Below are positions 52,538 through 60,868 of a stretch of DNA of 64,000 bases, piece after piece; the first letter of the stretch is position 1; every line of letters starts with the position of its first letter. Position numbers and translations under genes: made by a program. Location of the stretch: contig NZ_CP019510.1 in NCBI RefSeq assembly GCF_002002885.1, positions 1,178,001 to 1,242,000 on the forward strand. Reading direction: 5' to 3'. The notes under the pieces are model-generated. The model saw only the letters and a program-made list of their open reading frames with translations. It made no database searches and had not been told where the DNA came from. This DNA is from Janthinobacterium sp. LM6 (GTDB lineage Bacteria > Pseudomonadota > Gammaproteobacteria > Burkholderiales > Burkholderiaceae_D).

Positions 52538-52692
52538 GTTTTCTCCCTCGTAGTCTTGCTTTGTTCCAGTTGGCCACGTCACGCGACGTGGCAGCTTGTA
52601 TCGTCGTTTTTGCGTATTCGGTCTTGCACTTTGCAGATCGCGGCACCATCTTCATCTGGCGTCCATGGCGGTTCTGCTGTTGGTATGTCCCT

Positions 52693-52722
52693 ATATTAGC
52701 ACTCTCTGCTTGAGAGTGCCAA
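52693..52722 (-). promoter_or_regulatory. rpoH promoter with embedded CIRCE operator
   Basis: TTAGCACTC (52696-52704), nine bases, GAGTGCCAA (52714-52722) differs from the consensus CIRCE (TTAGCACTC-N9-GAGTGCTAA) at one base. On the minus strand TTGGCA (52722-52717) and TAATAT (52698-52693) with an 18-nt spacer form a good promoter toward rpoH, so the operator spans from the -35 to the -10. HrcA binding here would repress rpoH. Betaproteobacterial rpoH genes were reported to carry CIRCE by comparative genomics (Permina and Gelfand, from memory). Confidence 0.88.
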
Positions 52723-52815
52723 TCAGCACATTTAATCGATCTGATAGCCTAAATACTATGGCGAATGAATGCCTGATAAATATGTCTGAATAGCGATCTG
52801 AACAGCGCTGCAGGC

Positions 52816-52859
52816 CGCTTCACGACAACGTAGCCAGTCTACGGCCTCTGGCTGAAGCG
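52816..52859 (-). other. Hairpin in the 226-nt spacer between rpoH promoter and ftsX
   Basis: CGCTTCA (52816-52822) pairs with TGAAGCG (52853-52859), with an inner GCCAG/CTGGC stem (52833-52837 with 52848-52852). An alternative small hairpin CGTAG-CCAGT-CTACG is nested. It lies downstream of the ftsX stop and may end the ftsYEX transcript. No gene is seen in 52723-52948. Confidence 0.4.
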
Positions 52860-52948
52860 AACCTTAAGAATACTTGCTTAATATCAAGATAACAGCAGTA
52901 TGGGGAGGGCGCATGGCGGCACCGGAGGCGCCGCCATGGGAAAGAAGA

Positions 52949-53869
52949 TCAGTTCAGGCGCGCCAGGTGGCGCTGCACGCAGAGGAAGGCGCCGATCAGG
53001 CCCAGGCCGGCGCTGACGGCCAGCAAGCCGGCCATCGGCAGCGGCGCCAGCGGCACCAGCTGGAATTCGGACGCGTACAGGCGGGCAAACTCGGCAATCG
53101 CGGTATTGAGCGGCTGCAAGGCCAGCGCCACGGCGCCCAGGGCCAGCGCGCCGGCGCACAGGCCCAGCAGGGCGCCCGTGTAATAGAAGGGGCGGTGGAT
53201 GAAGGTGTCCGTCGCGCCGATCAATTTCGAGATGCTGATTTCATCGCGCTGCTGCATCACTTGCAAGCGGATGGTGTTGAAGACGACGGCGATGACGGCC
53301 ACGCCCAGGGTAATGGCCAGCAGCAGCAGCACCAGGCGCAGCACGCCCAGCAGGGCCGCCAGGCGCTTGACCCAGGCCGAATCGACTTGCGCCGATTCCA
53401 CGCCGGGCAGATGGCGCAGCTGTTCCGCCACGGCATCGACATCCTGCGCTTCGCTGGCGCTGCTGAAGGCGTCGAGTTTCAGCACATAGCTGTCGGGCAG
53501 GGGATTGTCGCCCAGGGTGCTCAGCACGTCGGCCAGGCCGTTCTTGTTTTTCAGCGAGTCCAGCGCCTGTTCGCGCGGGATGAAGACGATCTTCGCCTTT
53601 TGCTCGCCGACAATCTTGCGCATGGCGCTGGCCAGGGCCACGGCTTGTTCGCGCGGCGTGTCGATCTTCAGGAAGACGCTGATTTCCGGGTCGACCGACA
53701 TCTGTTCCGACATGGGGCGGACATTGTCGAGCATGGTCAAGCCGGCGAACGGCAGCGACAGGGCGATGGCGACGACGAGCACGTTCAACAGGAAGCCGCC
53801 CGGCGACTTGCGCAAGTGGATCAGCGCCGAACCGAGCGCGAAGCGATGTTGACGGAACCAGCCTCTCAT
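52949..53869 (-). CDS. ftsX: Cell division protein FtsX
   Basis: A 306-residue ABC permease-like protein with four membrane helices (about 30-50, 175-200, 230-255, 275-300) and a large periplasmic loop (about 51-170). It activates septal peptidoglycan hydrolases with FtsE. Starts SALIHLRKSPGGFLLNVLVVAIALSLP after a short basic head, as in FtsX. Overlaps ftsE by 4 nt (ATGA 53866-53869). Confidence 0.95.
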   Translation of the reverse strand: MRGWFRQHRFALGSALIHLRKSPGGFLLNVLVVAIALSLPFAGLTMLDNVRPMSEQMSVDPEISVFLKIDTPREQAVALASAMRKIVGEQKAKIVFIPREQALDSLKNKNGLADVLSTLGDNPLPDSYVLKLDAFSSASEAQDVDAVAEQLRHLPGVESAQVDSAWVKRLAALLGVLRLVLLLLAITLGVAVIAVVFNTIRLQVMQQRDEISISKLIGATDTFIHRPFYYTGALLGLCAGALALGAVALALQPLNTAIAEFARLYASEFQLVPLAPLPMAGLLAVSAGLGLIGAFLCVQRHLARLN

Positions 53870-54603
53870 GCCTGTTCTCCCGCGTCATCCCCGGCGCCGG
53901 GGGCGAAATCGGGATCGGGCGGCGCGAAGACGGGCGCTTGCGTGGCCTTGTCGATGGCGACTAATTGGCCGTTTTTCAGGTGGATCACGCGGGCGGCGGC
54001 GTCGAGCATCTGTTCGTCATGGCTGGAAATGAGGCAAGTCACCCCCACGGAGTGGAATGCTTTCAGGGCGTCGAGCACCTTGTTGGCGCTGGCGCGGTCC
54101 AGGTTGGCCGTCGGTTCGTCGGCCAGGATGATCTGCGGCCGGTTGACGATGGCGCGCGCGATCGACACGCGCTGCTGTTCCCCGCCCGACAGCGACAGGG
54201 GACGCGCCATGGCGCGGTCCAGCAGGCCGACTTTATCGAGCGCGGCGCGCGCGCGTTGTTCGGCCGCCGTCTTGTGCGCGCCGACGACGAGCAGCGGCAG
54301 CATGACGTTGGCGAGGATGGAGCGGTCGTTGAGCAATTTCTGCTGCTGGAAGATCAGGCCCATGTTGCGGCGCAGGAAGGGTACGCCGGCCGGCTTGATC
54401 TTCGCCATGTCCTGGCCATTGACGATCAGCTTGCCCGACGTGGGGCGTTCCATGGCGGCGATCATTTTCAGCAAGGTGGATTTGCCGGCGCCGGACGGGC
54501 CCGCTAAAAACACCAGCTCGCCTTTGGCAATATTGAGGGAAATGTCGCTGAGCGCCACGGCGTCGGCGGAGTATTGCTTGGAGACGTGCTGAAATTCAAT
54601 CAT
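53866..54603 (-). CDS. ftsE: Cell division ATP-binding protein FtsE
   Basis: A 245-residue ABC ATPase. Walker A GPSGAGKST, Q-loop LIFQQQKLL, signature LSGGEQQRVSIARA, Walker B IILADEPTANLD and switch His SSHDEQML are all present. About 25 residues longer than typical FtsE because of an acidic, proline-containing tail (APVFAPPDPDFAPGAGDDAG), which is unusual. Partner of FtsX in the septal complex. Confidence 0.95.
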   Translation of the reverse strand: MIEFQHVSKQYSADAVALSDISLNIAKGELVFLAGPSGAGKSTLLKMIAAMERPTSGKLIVNGQDMAKIKPAGVPFLRRNMGLIFQQQKLLNDRSILANVMLPLLVVGAHKTAAEQRARAALDKVGLLDRAMARPLSLSGGEQQRVSIARAIVNRPQIILADEPTANLDRASANKVLDALKAFHSVGVTCLISSHDEQMLDAAARVIHLKNGQLVAIDKATQAPVFAPPDPDFAPGAGDDAGEQA

Positions 54604-54611
54604 GTATAGGC

Positions 54612-55670
54612 TTATCCGAGCAGCGCTTCGACAAATTCGGCAGCCACGAAAGGCTGCAAGTCTTCAATTTTCTCACCGATGCCGATGAAATACACGGGCA
54701 CGGGACGCACGCGGGCGATCGCCGCCAGCACGCCGCCCTTGGCGGTGCCGTCCAGCTTGGTGATTACCAGGCCGCTCAGCTGCAGGGCATCGTCGAATGC
54801 TTTCACTTGCGTGAGGGCATTCTGGCCCGTGTTGCCGTCGATCACAAGCAGGGTTTCATGCGGTGCGCCCTCCATGCCCTTGCCGATCACGCGCTTGATT
54901 TTCTTCAATTCTTCCATCAGGTGCAACTGCGTCGGCAAGCGGCCCGCCGTGTCGACCATCACCACGTCGATGCCGCGCGCCTTCGCCGATTGCACGGAGT
55001 CGTAGGCCACGGCGGCCGGGTCGCCCGATTCCTGCGAAATCACGGTGACGTTGTTGCGCTCGCCCCAGACCATCAATTGCTCGCGCGCGGCGGCGCGGAA
55101 GGTGTCGCCCGCGGCCAGCAGCACGGACTGGTTGTTCGACTGCATGTGCTTGGCCAGCTTGCCGATGGTGGTTGTCTTGCCGGCGCCATTCACGCCGGAA
55201 ATCATCATCACCAGCGGCTTGTGGCGGCCCAGCTCGAAGCGCTTTTCCAGCGGCGAGAGCAGGTCGATCAGCAGCACTTTCAGCGCGGCCTTGACGGCGG
55301 CCGCGTCGAGCAGCTTGTCTTCCTTGACCTTTTTCTTCAATTCCGTAAGCAGGAATTCGGTGGCGTCGATGCCGGCGTCCGACATCAGCAGCGCCGCTTC
55401 CAGCTCTTCGTACAGGGCGTCGTCGATCTTCGCGCCGACGAACAGCACGGACAGGGTGTTCGAGGTTTTCGACAGGCCCGCCTTCAGGCGCGTCATCCAC
55501 GATTTTTTCTCGGGTTCGGCGGCCACGATCACGGGCACGAGCTCGGCCGGTGCGCCGCTCAGGGGCGTAGCGGCAGGCTGCGGTGCAGGCGGCGTGGCGG
55601 CGGGAAGGACGAGGGGCTCGGCTGATGCAGCCTCGGGAGCGATGGGTTTTTTCTTGAAGAAACTAAACAT
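54612..55670 (-). CDS. ftsY: Signal recognition particle receptor FtsY
   Basis: A 352-residue SRP-type GTPase. A proline/alanine-rich A region (about 1-65) precedes the N domain and the G domain with GVNGAGKTTTIGKLAKH, DTAGRLPTQ and TKLDGTAKGG motifs. It docks SRP-ribosome complexes to the Sec translocon. First gene of the ftsY-ftsE-ftsX-rpoH order, with ftsE 8 nt downstream. Confidence 0.96.
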   Translation of the reverse strand: MFSFFKKKPIAPEAASAEPLVLPAATPPAPQPAATPLSGAPAELVPVIVAAEPEKKSWMTRLKAGLSKTSNTLSVLFVGAKIDDALYEELEAALLMSDAGIDATEFLLTELKKKVKEDKLLDAAAVKAALKVLLIDLLSPLEKRFELGRHKPLVMMISGVNGAGKTTTIGKLAKHMQSNNQSVLLAAGDTFRAAAREQLMVWGERNNVTVISQESGDPAAVAYDSVQSAKARGIDVVMVDTAGRLPTQLHLMEELKKIKRVIGKGMEGAPHETLLVIDGNTGQNALTQVKAFDDALQLSGLVITKLDGTAKGGVLAAIARVRPVPVYFIGIGEKIEDLQPFVAAEFVEALLG

Positions 55671-55834
55671 GGATGTGTGGTGGCGGGTGCTGACCTAAGG
55701 CCCGGCGGCGCCGGACACTGTATTACGGGCTATTCTACCAGAGCGCGCCCGGCCCTTCATGCTTTACTGTTTGATTGGCAACATTGCGTGCCTATCCACG
55801 GAGATCGCCGCAGTTGCCGCGCTTTTCCGCCGGT

Positions 55835-56812
55835 TCAGTGGGTTTGCAGGGCGAGCGCCTGGTGGCGGCGGCGCCAGTCGGCGATGCTTTCGTCGACTTG
55901 CCGCAAGTCCAGCACGTGCAAAAAGGGTGGCGGCTGCCTGGTCAGCACGGGACTGCGTCCCCCTGCCCACAATTCCATGCTTGGCGGCAAGCTTGCATGC
56001 AGTTGCTGCAGGCTGTCGCGCGTCTGCCGTTGCTTGCTGGCGCTGGAAAACGATAGCGCGACGATGTCGGCCCGCTGCGCGCGGGCGGCCGCGACGATGT
56101 CCGTCAGCGGCGTTTCCACGCCCAGCGACATGCAATGGGCGCCGGCCGCCGCGCACAGCGCTTCGGCCATCAGCAGCCCCAGGCCGTGACGCTCTTGCGG
56201 CAAGGTGCTGAGGACGATGCGCGGCGAGCGCATGGACGGGCTGCTTGCTTGCGGCAGGGAAAAGATGGCGTGCCGCATCACCGTTTGCAAGGTTTCGCTA
56301 TACAGATGCTCTTCGTATACGGCCAGTTCGCCGCACGCCCACGCTTCGCCCACCATGCCGGTGAGGGGGGCGATGACGTCGATGGTAAACGCTTTCAAGC
56401 CCAGCACGGCCAGCGCCTGGCGCAGGGCGTCGCCCAGTTCCGCCATCTGGTGGCTGCGGCACAGGGCCAGGTAGTGCTCCAGCTGGGGGGCCGGCGCTGG
56501 CGGCGTGCTGCCGGCGTTGGCCAGTTGCTGCAGTTGCGCGGTGCTGTGCTGCATGATTTTTCCCGGACGAAATCCGAGGTCCAGCAGGCGTTTGACCATG
56601 CGCAACTTTTGCACTTGCTCGGCCGGGTAGCTGCGCTCGCCAAAGGCGTCGCGCCGTGGCTGGGGGAAGTCGTAGCGGCGCTCCCACACGCGCAAGGTTT
56701 CCTTGGCCAGCCCGGTGTCGCGTTCGACATCGCTGATGCTGAAGGCGGAAGTAGATTGCAGGTCAGTATCCATACCAGGGTGGCTTTGCTCGCTTGCGGA
56801 AGAACGTGGCAT
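55835..56812 (-). CDS. MerR-family B12-binding regulator, CarH/LitR type
   Basis: A 325-residue regulator. MerR winged helix at about 23-90 (FSISDVERDTGLAKETLRVWERRYDFP). The carboxyl half is a cobalamin-binding unit with W158-x9-E168-H169 and E207-x-H209-xx-G212, the two signatures of CarH photoreceptors that bind adenosylcobalamin. The residue after Trp158 is Ala, not the His that forms the light-state ligand in Thermus CarH (from memory). Start M1 or ATG 56773. Divergent from the lipid operon, which it presumably represses in the dark. Confidence 0.9.
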   Translation of the reverse strand: MPRSSASEQSHPGMDTDLQSTSAFSISDVERDTGLAKETLRVWERRYDFPQPRRDAFGERSYPAEQVQKLRMVKRLLDLGFRPGKIMQHSTAQLQQLANAGSTPPAPAPQLEHYLALCRSHQMAELGDALRQALAVLGLKAFTIDVIAPLTGMVGEAWACGELAVYEEHLYSETLQTVMRHAIFSLPQASSPSMRSPRIVLSTLPQERHGLGLLMAEALCAAAGAHCMSLGVETPLTDIVAAARAQRADIVALSFSSASKQRQTRDSLQQLHASLPPSMELWAGGRSPVLTRQPPPFLHVLDLRQVDESIADWRRRHQALALQTH

Positions 56813-56903
56813 GCATTTTACGCCTTCCGCCGCCCCGCACCAAATAGCTGAATCCGATTAGAAATTGCCGGCGTATAAGTTTTTGAACGGCTGAGAGTGC
56901 TCA

Positions 56904-56932
56904 TTGACATGAATCAATATTTCATCGATTAT
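56904..56932 (+). promoter_or_regulatory. Promoter of the CarH/LitR-linked lipid operon
   Basis: TTGACA (56904-56909), 17 nt, GATTAT (56927-56932): a consensus -35 and a good -10. Transcription would begin near 56939-56941, a few bases before the palindrome at 56946. Confidence 0.7.
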
Positions 56933-56945
56933 CCCTCAAGATCGT

Positions 56946-56960
56946 TTTGTCCAGGACAAA
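56946..56960. promoter_or_regulatory. Perfect 15-bp palindrome, candidate CarH/LitR operator
   Basis: TTTGTCC-A-GGACAAA is perfectly symmetric and lies about 6-20 bases downstream of the predicted transcription start, where a bound repressor would block initiation or escape. It is 19 nt before the ATG of the flavoprotein gene. Operator function is inferred from position and symmetry. Confidence 0.6.
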
Positions 56961-56978
56961 CTAAATACGGGTGCATTC

Positions 56979-58292
56979 ATGAAAATTGCCGTCGTTGGAG
57001 CAGGAATCGCAGGATTGTCGTGTGCCTATCGCCTGGCGCAAGCGGGCCGGGACGTCACCTTGTACGAGGCGGGCGATTACTTTGGCGGCCACAGCCATAC
57101 GGTGGATGTCACCCTCGATGGCGTCACGCATGGCGTCGACACGGGTTTTCTCGTGTTTAACCACGCCACCTACCCGCAGCTCGTGCAACTGTTTGACGAA
57201 CTCGGCGTCGAGGCGGCCGACAGCGACATGTCGTTTTCCGTGAAGATGCCCTTGGGCACGGCATCCGATGCCCGCGTGCTGGAATGGGCGGGCGCCAATC
57301 TGGACACCGTGTTTGCCCAGCGCAGCAATCTGCTGCGCCCCGCCTTCCTGCGCATGCTGCGCGACATTCTGCGCTTCAACCGCCAGGCCAGCGCCCTGGC
57401 CACGGCTGCCTTGCCGGCGCCGGCCCTGTCGCTGGGAGAATTCCTCGACCTGCACGGCTACGGCGACGAATTCCGCCACTGGTATCTGTTGCCGATGGCC
57501 GCCTGCATCTGGTCGTGCCCGGCGCGCCAGATGCTGGCCTTTCCCTTGGCCACATTCATCCGTTTCTGCCACAACCATGGCTTGCTGCAAGTGAGCGACC
57601 GGCCGCAATGGCGCACGGTGCGGGGCGGCTCGCGCGTGTACGTGGAAAAATTGCTGGCGGGCATACCGCAGCAGCGCCTGGCGTGCCCCGTGCTGGCCGT
57701 GCGCCGCCAGCCGCATGGCGGCGCGCGCATGGTCGAGCTGCATACGGCCGCCGGCGTCGAGCATGTCGATCACGTCGTGCTCGCTTGCCACAGCGACCAG
57801 TCGCTGGCCCTGCTGGGAGATATCCGCGACGACGAGCGCTCCGTGCTCGAAGCCGTGCGCTACCAGCCGAACCGGGCCGTGTTGCACACGGATGCTTCCT
57901 GCCTGCCGCAACGCCGCCGTGCCTGGTCCGCCTGGAATTACCAGGGACGGCCCGCAGCGGGGGAGGGTGAAGCGCCGCAAGTGTGCGTGCATTATTTGCT
58001 GAACCAGCTGCAGCCGCTGCCGTTCACTAAGCCCGTCATCGTCTCGCTCAATCCGCTCGACGAGCCCGATCCGGCAAGCATCATCGACGCGTTTTCGTAT
58101 GCCCACCCCGTGTTCGATGGCGCCGCCATTGCCGCCCAGACGCGCCTGGCCGGCTTCCAGGGCGCGCAGCACACATGGTTCGCGGGCGCCTGGACGGGCT
58201 ATGGCTTCCATGAAGACGGCTTGAAGTCGGGCCTGGCCGTGGCGCAAGCCCTGCATGGCCTGGCGTCGGCGGAGCTCGGCCATGCCGCGTGA
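56979..58292 (+). CDS. FAD-dependent amine-oxidase-like oxidoreductase
   Basis: A 437-residue flavoprotein with the Rossmann loop GAGIAGLSCAYRL at residues 7-19 and the following EAGDYFGGHSHT FAD region. It matches the NAD(P)-binding/amine oxidase family encoded beside DUF1365 and CFA-like methyltransferases. In Rhodobacter a similar protein is implicated in furan fatty acid formation (UfaD, from memory). It is the first gene of an eight-gene chain and overlaps the next by 11 nt. Confidence 0.9.
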   Translation: MKIAVVGAGIAGLSCAYRLAQAGRDVTLYEAGDYFGGHSHTVDVTLDGVTHGVDTGFLVFNHATYPQLVQLFDELGVEAADSDMSFSVKMPLGTASDARVLEWAGANLDTVFAQRSNLLRPAFLRMLRDILRFNRQASALATAALPAPALSLGEFLDLHGYGDEFRHWYLLPMAACIWSCPARQMLAFPLATFIRFCHNHGLLQVSDRPQWRTVRGGSRVYVEKLLAGIPQQRLACPVLAVRRQPHGGARMVELHTAAGVEHVDHVVLACHSDQSLALLGDIRDDERSVLEAVRYQPNRAVLHTDASCLPQRRRAWSAWNYQGRPAAGEGEAPQVCVHYLLNQLQPLPFTKPVIVSLNPLDEPDPASIIDAFSYAHPVFDGAAIAAQTRLAGFQGAQHTWFAGAWTGYGFHEDGLKSGLAVAQALHGLASAELGHAA

Positions 58293-59079
58293 TCCCACGC
58301 AGCCGCTGCGGCCGCAGCCCCAGCTGTGCCTGGGACGGGTGCGCCATGCGCGGCTGCGTCCGCGCGCGCATGCTTTTGCTTACGGCATGTTTTACCTGCG
58401 CCTGCCCCTGCGCAGCCTGGGCGCGCACGATTTTCCTGCCCGTTTGATTTCGCGCAACGGCGCCAATGTGCTGTCCTTCCGCGACAGCGACCATGGCGAT
58501 GGCACGACACCGTTGCTGGACTGGATCGACGGCTTGCTGCGCCAGCATGGCGTGGTCGACGCGGGCGGCGAAATCTGGCTGCAAACCATGCCGCGCATGT
58601 TCGGCTATGTCTTCAATCCCGTCAGTTTCTGGTTTTGTCACGGGCTTGACGGCGCGCTGCGGGCCGTGCTCTGCGATGTGCGCAATACCTTTGGCGAGCG
58701 CCATCTGTACTTGCTCGAGCAGGGCGGGGCCATCGCGTATGGCAGCGAACTGGTCGCCAAGAAAATCTTTCACGTGTCGCCGTTTTGCAAGGTGGAAGGC
58801 CAGTACCGCTTCCGTTTCCTGCGCAACAACGACCAGGACGGCGAGCGCCACCTGGCCCGGGTCGATTACGACGACCTCGACGGTCCGCTGCTGCAGACGA
58901 GCTTGTCCGGCACGGCGCTGCCGCTGCGCGATGGCGCCATCGCCTGGGCCTTGCTGCGCTATCCCCTGATGACGTTCGGCGTGATGGCGCGCATCCATTG
59001 GCAAGCCTTGCGCCTGTGGCTGCGCCGCGTGCCGTTTTTCAGCAAACCCCACCCTCCACAAGAAAAGGTGTCCCGATGA
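58282..59079 (+). CDS. DUF1365 domain protein
   Basis: A 265-residue protein. RPRAHAFAYGMFYLRLPL, YVFNPVSFWFCH, VRNTFGERHLYLL and VSPFCKVEGQYRF are the conserved DUF1365 blocks. Function unknown but consistently linked to lipid methyltransferases. ATG 58282 chosen; it starts inside the flavoprotein gene. The stop overlaps the next start in ATGA. Confidence 0.92.
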   Translation: MPRDPTQPLRPQPQLCLGRVRHARLRPRAHAFAYGMFYLRLPLRSLGAHDFPARLISRNGANVLSFRDSDHGDGTTPLLDWIDGLLRQHGVVDAGGEIWLQTMPRMFGYVFNPVSFWFCHGLDGALRAVLCDVRNTFGERHLYLLEQGGAIAYGSELVAKKIFHVSPFCKVEGQYRFRFLRNNDQDGERHLARVDYDDLDGPLLQTSLSGTALPLRDGAIAWALLRYPLMTFGVMARIHWQALRLWLRRVPFFSKPHPPQEKVSR

Positions 59080-60317
59080 GCTCCGATTCCCTGCCGACCG
59101 GCCTGCATGCGCGCAGCAGTTCCACTCCCTTGCATCGGCATGCGCACGTGGACATGCCCGCTGCCGGGCGCATGATCGTGCGCCTGCTGGAAAAATTGCA
59201 ATACGGCGCGCTGCGCCTGCGCACGCCGGACGGCAGCATCTTGCTGTACGGCGATGGCAGCCATCCCGTCACCCTGGACTTGCACAACTGGCGCCTGTGC
59301 GCGGCCGTCCTGCGCTCGGGCGACATCGGCTTTGCGGAAACGTTTATCGCCGGCGACTGGCGCACGGATAATTTGCCGGGCTTGATCGAGTTGATGATAC
59401 GCAACCGCGCGCACATCGATTCATTGATCTATGGCAACTGGTGGGGCAACCTGGTGTACAAGGTCCGGCATTTGCTCAACCGCAACTCGCGCGCGGGCAG
59501 CAAGAAGAATATCCATGCCCATTACGACATCGGCAACGCCTTTTATCAGCTGTGGCTGGACCCGTCGATGACGTATTCGAGCGCCCTGTTCACCGAAGGC
59601 GCCAGCCTGGAGCAGGCGCAAGGGGCGAAATACGCGCGCATCGCGGACCAGTTGCAACTGCAGCCGGGCGCACGCGTGCTGGAAATCGGCTGCGGCTGGG
59701 GCGGCTTTGCGGAAACGGCGGCGCGCGACTGCGGCGCGCACGTGACGGGTCTGACCTTGTCGACGGAACAGCTCGCCTATGCGCGCCAGCGCCTGCAGGA
59801 CGCGGGCCTGGCAGGGCAGGCCGACTTGCAGCTGTGCGATTACCGCGACAGCGCGGGCCAGTACGACGCCATCGCCTCGATCGAGATGTTCGAAGCCGTG
59901 GGCCAAAGCTACTGGCCCGGCTATTTCGCGTGCGTGGCGCGCAATTTGAAGCCGGGCGGACGTGCCTGCATCCAGACCATCGTCATCGCCGACGACTTGT
60001 TCGAGCGCTACAGCAAGAGCACGGATTTTATTCAACAGTACATTTTCCCGGGCGGCATGCTGCCTTCGCCGGCCGAATTTCGCCGCGCCGCCGAGGCGCA
60101 GGGCTTGCGCGTGGAAGACGCCTGCAGCTTTGGCCTCGATTACGCGGAAACCTTGCGCCAGTGGCGCGCCAGCTTCCTGGCCCAGCGCACGGCGCTGGAA
60201 AAGCAGGGTTTCGATGGCCGTTTCCTGCTCACCTGGGAGTTTTACCTCGCATATTGCGAGGCCGCCTTCCAGGCGCACAACACGGATGTGATGCAATTTA
60301 CCCTGATCAAGGAGTGA
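59076..60317 (+). CDS. CFA-synthase-like SAM-dependent lipid methyltransferase
   Basis: A 413-residue enzyme of the cyclopropane-fatty-acyl-phospholipid synthase superfamily. HYDIGNAFYQLWLD, MTYSSALF, VLEIGCGWGGFAETAA (SAM site, about 200) and IEMFEAVGQSYWPGYF are present; QQYIFPGG and the terminal NTDVMQFTL are typical. It methylates an unsaturated acyl chain of a membrane phospholipid, giving a cyclopropane or a methylated/furan precursor. Start by the ATGA overlap. Confidence 0.93.
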   Translation: MSSDSLPTGLHARSSSTPLHRHAHVDMPAAGRMIVRLLEKLQYGALRLRTPDGSILLYGDGSHPVTLDLHNWRLCAAVLRSGDIGFAETFIAGDWRTDNLPGLIELMIRNRAHIDSLIYGNWWGNLVYKVRHLLNRNSRAGSKKNIHAHYDIGNAFYQLWLDPSMTYSSALFTEGASLEQAQGAKYARIADQLQLQPGARVLEIGCGWGGFAETAARDCGAHVTGLTLSTEQLAYARQRLQDAGLAGQADLQLCDYRDSAGQYDAIASIEMFEAVGQSYWPGYFACVARNLKPGGRACIQTIVIADDLFERYSKSTDFIQQYIFPGGMLPSPAEFRRAAEAQGLRVEDACSFGLDYAETLRQWRASFLAQRTALEKQGFDGRFLLTWEFYLAYCEAAFQAHNTDVMQFTLIKE

Positions 60318-60319
60318 TT

Positions 60320-60868
60320 ATGCGCCAGCTGCTTGTCGCCGCTTTGCTGTCGTTGACCATGTTTGGCGCCGCGGCCGCGCCGCCGGCCTTTATCGCGGCC
60401 GACGTGCCCGAGGCCCGCCTGGCGGGCGAGGGGGAATATACGTGGTTCGGCATGCGCATTTATCGGGCGCAACTTTGGGTGGGCGCGAACGGTTACCAGG
60501 GCGCGGCGTCGGCAACGGCGCCCTTCGTGCTGGAACTGCGCTATGCCCGCTCGCTCGACGGCAAGAAGATCGCCGAAGCCAGCTATGAACAGATGCAGAA
60601 AATCGGCGCCGGCACGGAGGCACAGCGCCTGGCGTGGCTGGCCACCATGCAGCGGATCTTTCCTGACGTCAAGGAAGACCAGCGCATCGCGGGCGCCTAC
60701 CGGGCCGGTATCGCGCCCGGCGTGCGCTTTTATCTCGATGGCAAGGTACTGGCCGACGTGAACGATGGCGACTTCGCGCGCGCCTTCTTCGGCATCTGGC
60801 TGTCGCCGTCGAGCACGGCGCCGAAGCTGCGCGCCGCCTTGCTGCAGAGTGCGGCGCCGCTGCCATGA
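60320..60868 (+). CDS. Exported chalcone-isomerase-like protein
   Basis: A 182-residue protein with a signal peptide (MRQLLVAALLSLTMFGAAAA). The body shows the chalcone isomerase-like pattern (FGMRIYRAQLWVG, LELRYARSLDGKKIAEAS, GVRFYLDGK, FARAFFGIWLSP). Bacterial members lack proven isomerase activity, and some bind fatty acids. An AGGAG lies before the ATG; the stop overlaps the next start in ATGA. Confidence 0.85.
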   Translation: MRQLLVAALLSLTMFGAAAAPPAFIAADVPEARLAGEGEYTWFGMRIYRAQLWVGANGYQGAASATAPFVLELRYARSLDGKKIAEASYEQMQKIGAGTEAQRLAWLATMQRIFPDVKEDQRIAGAYRAGIAPGVRFYLDGKVLADVNDGDFARAFFGIWLSPSSTAPKLRAALLQSAAPLP

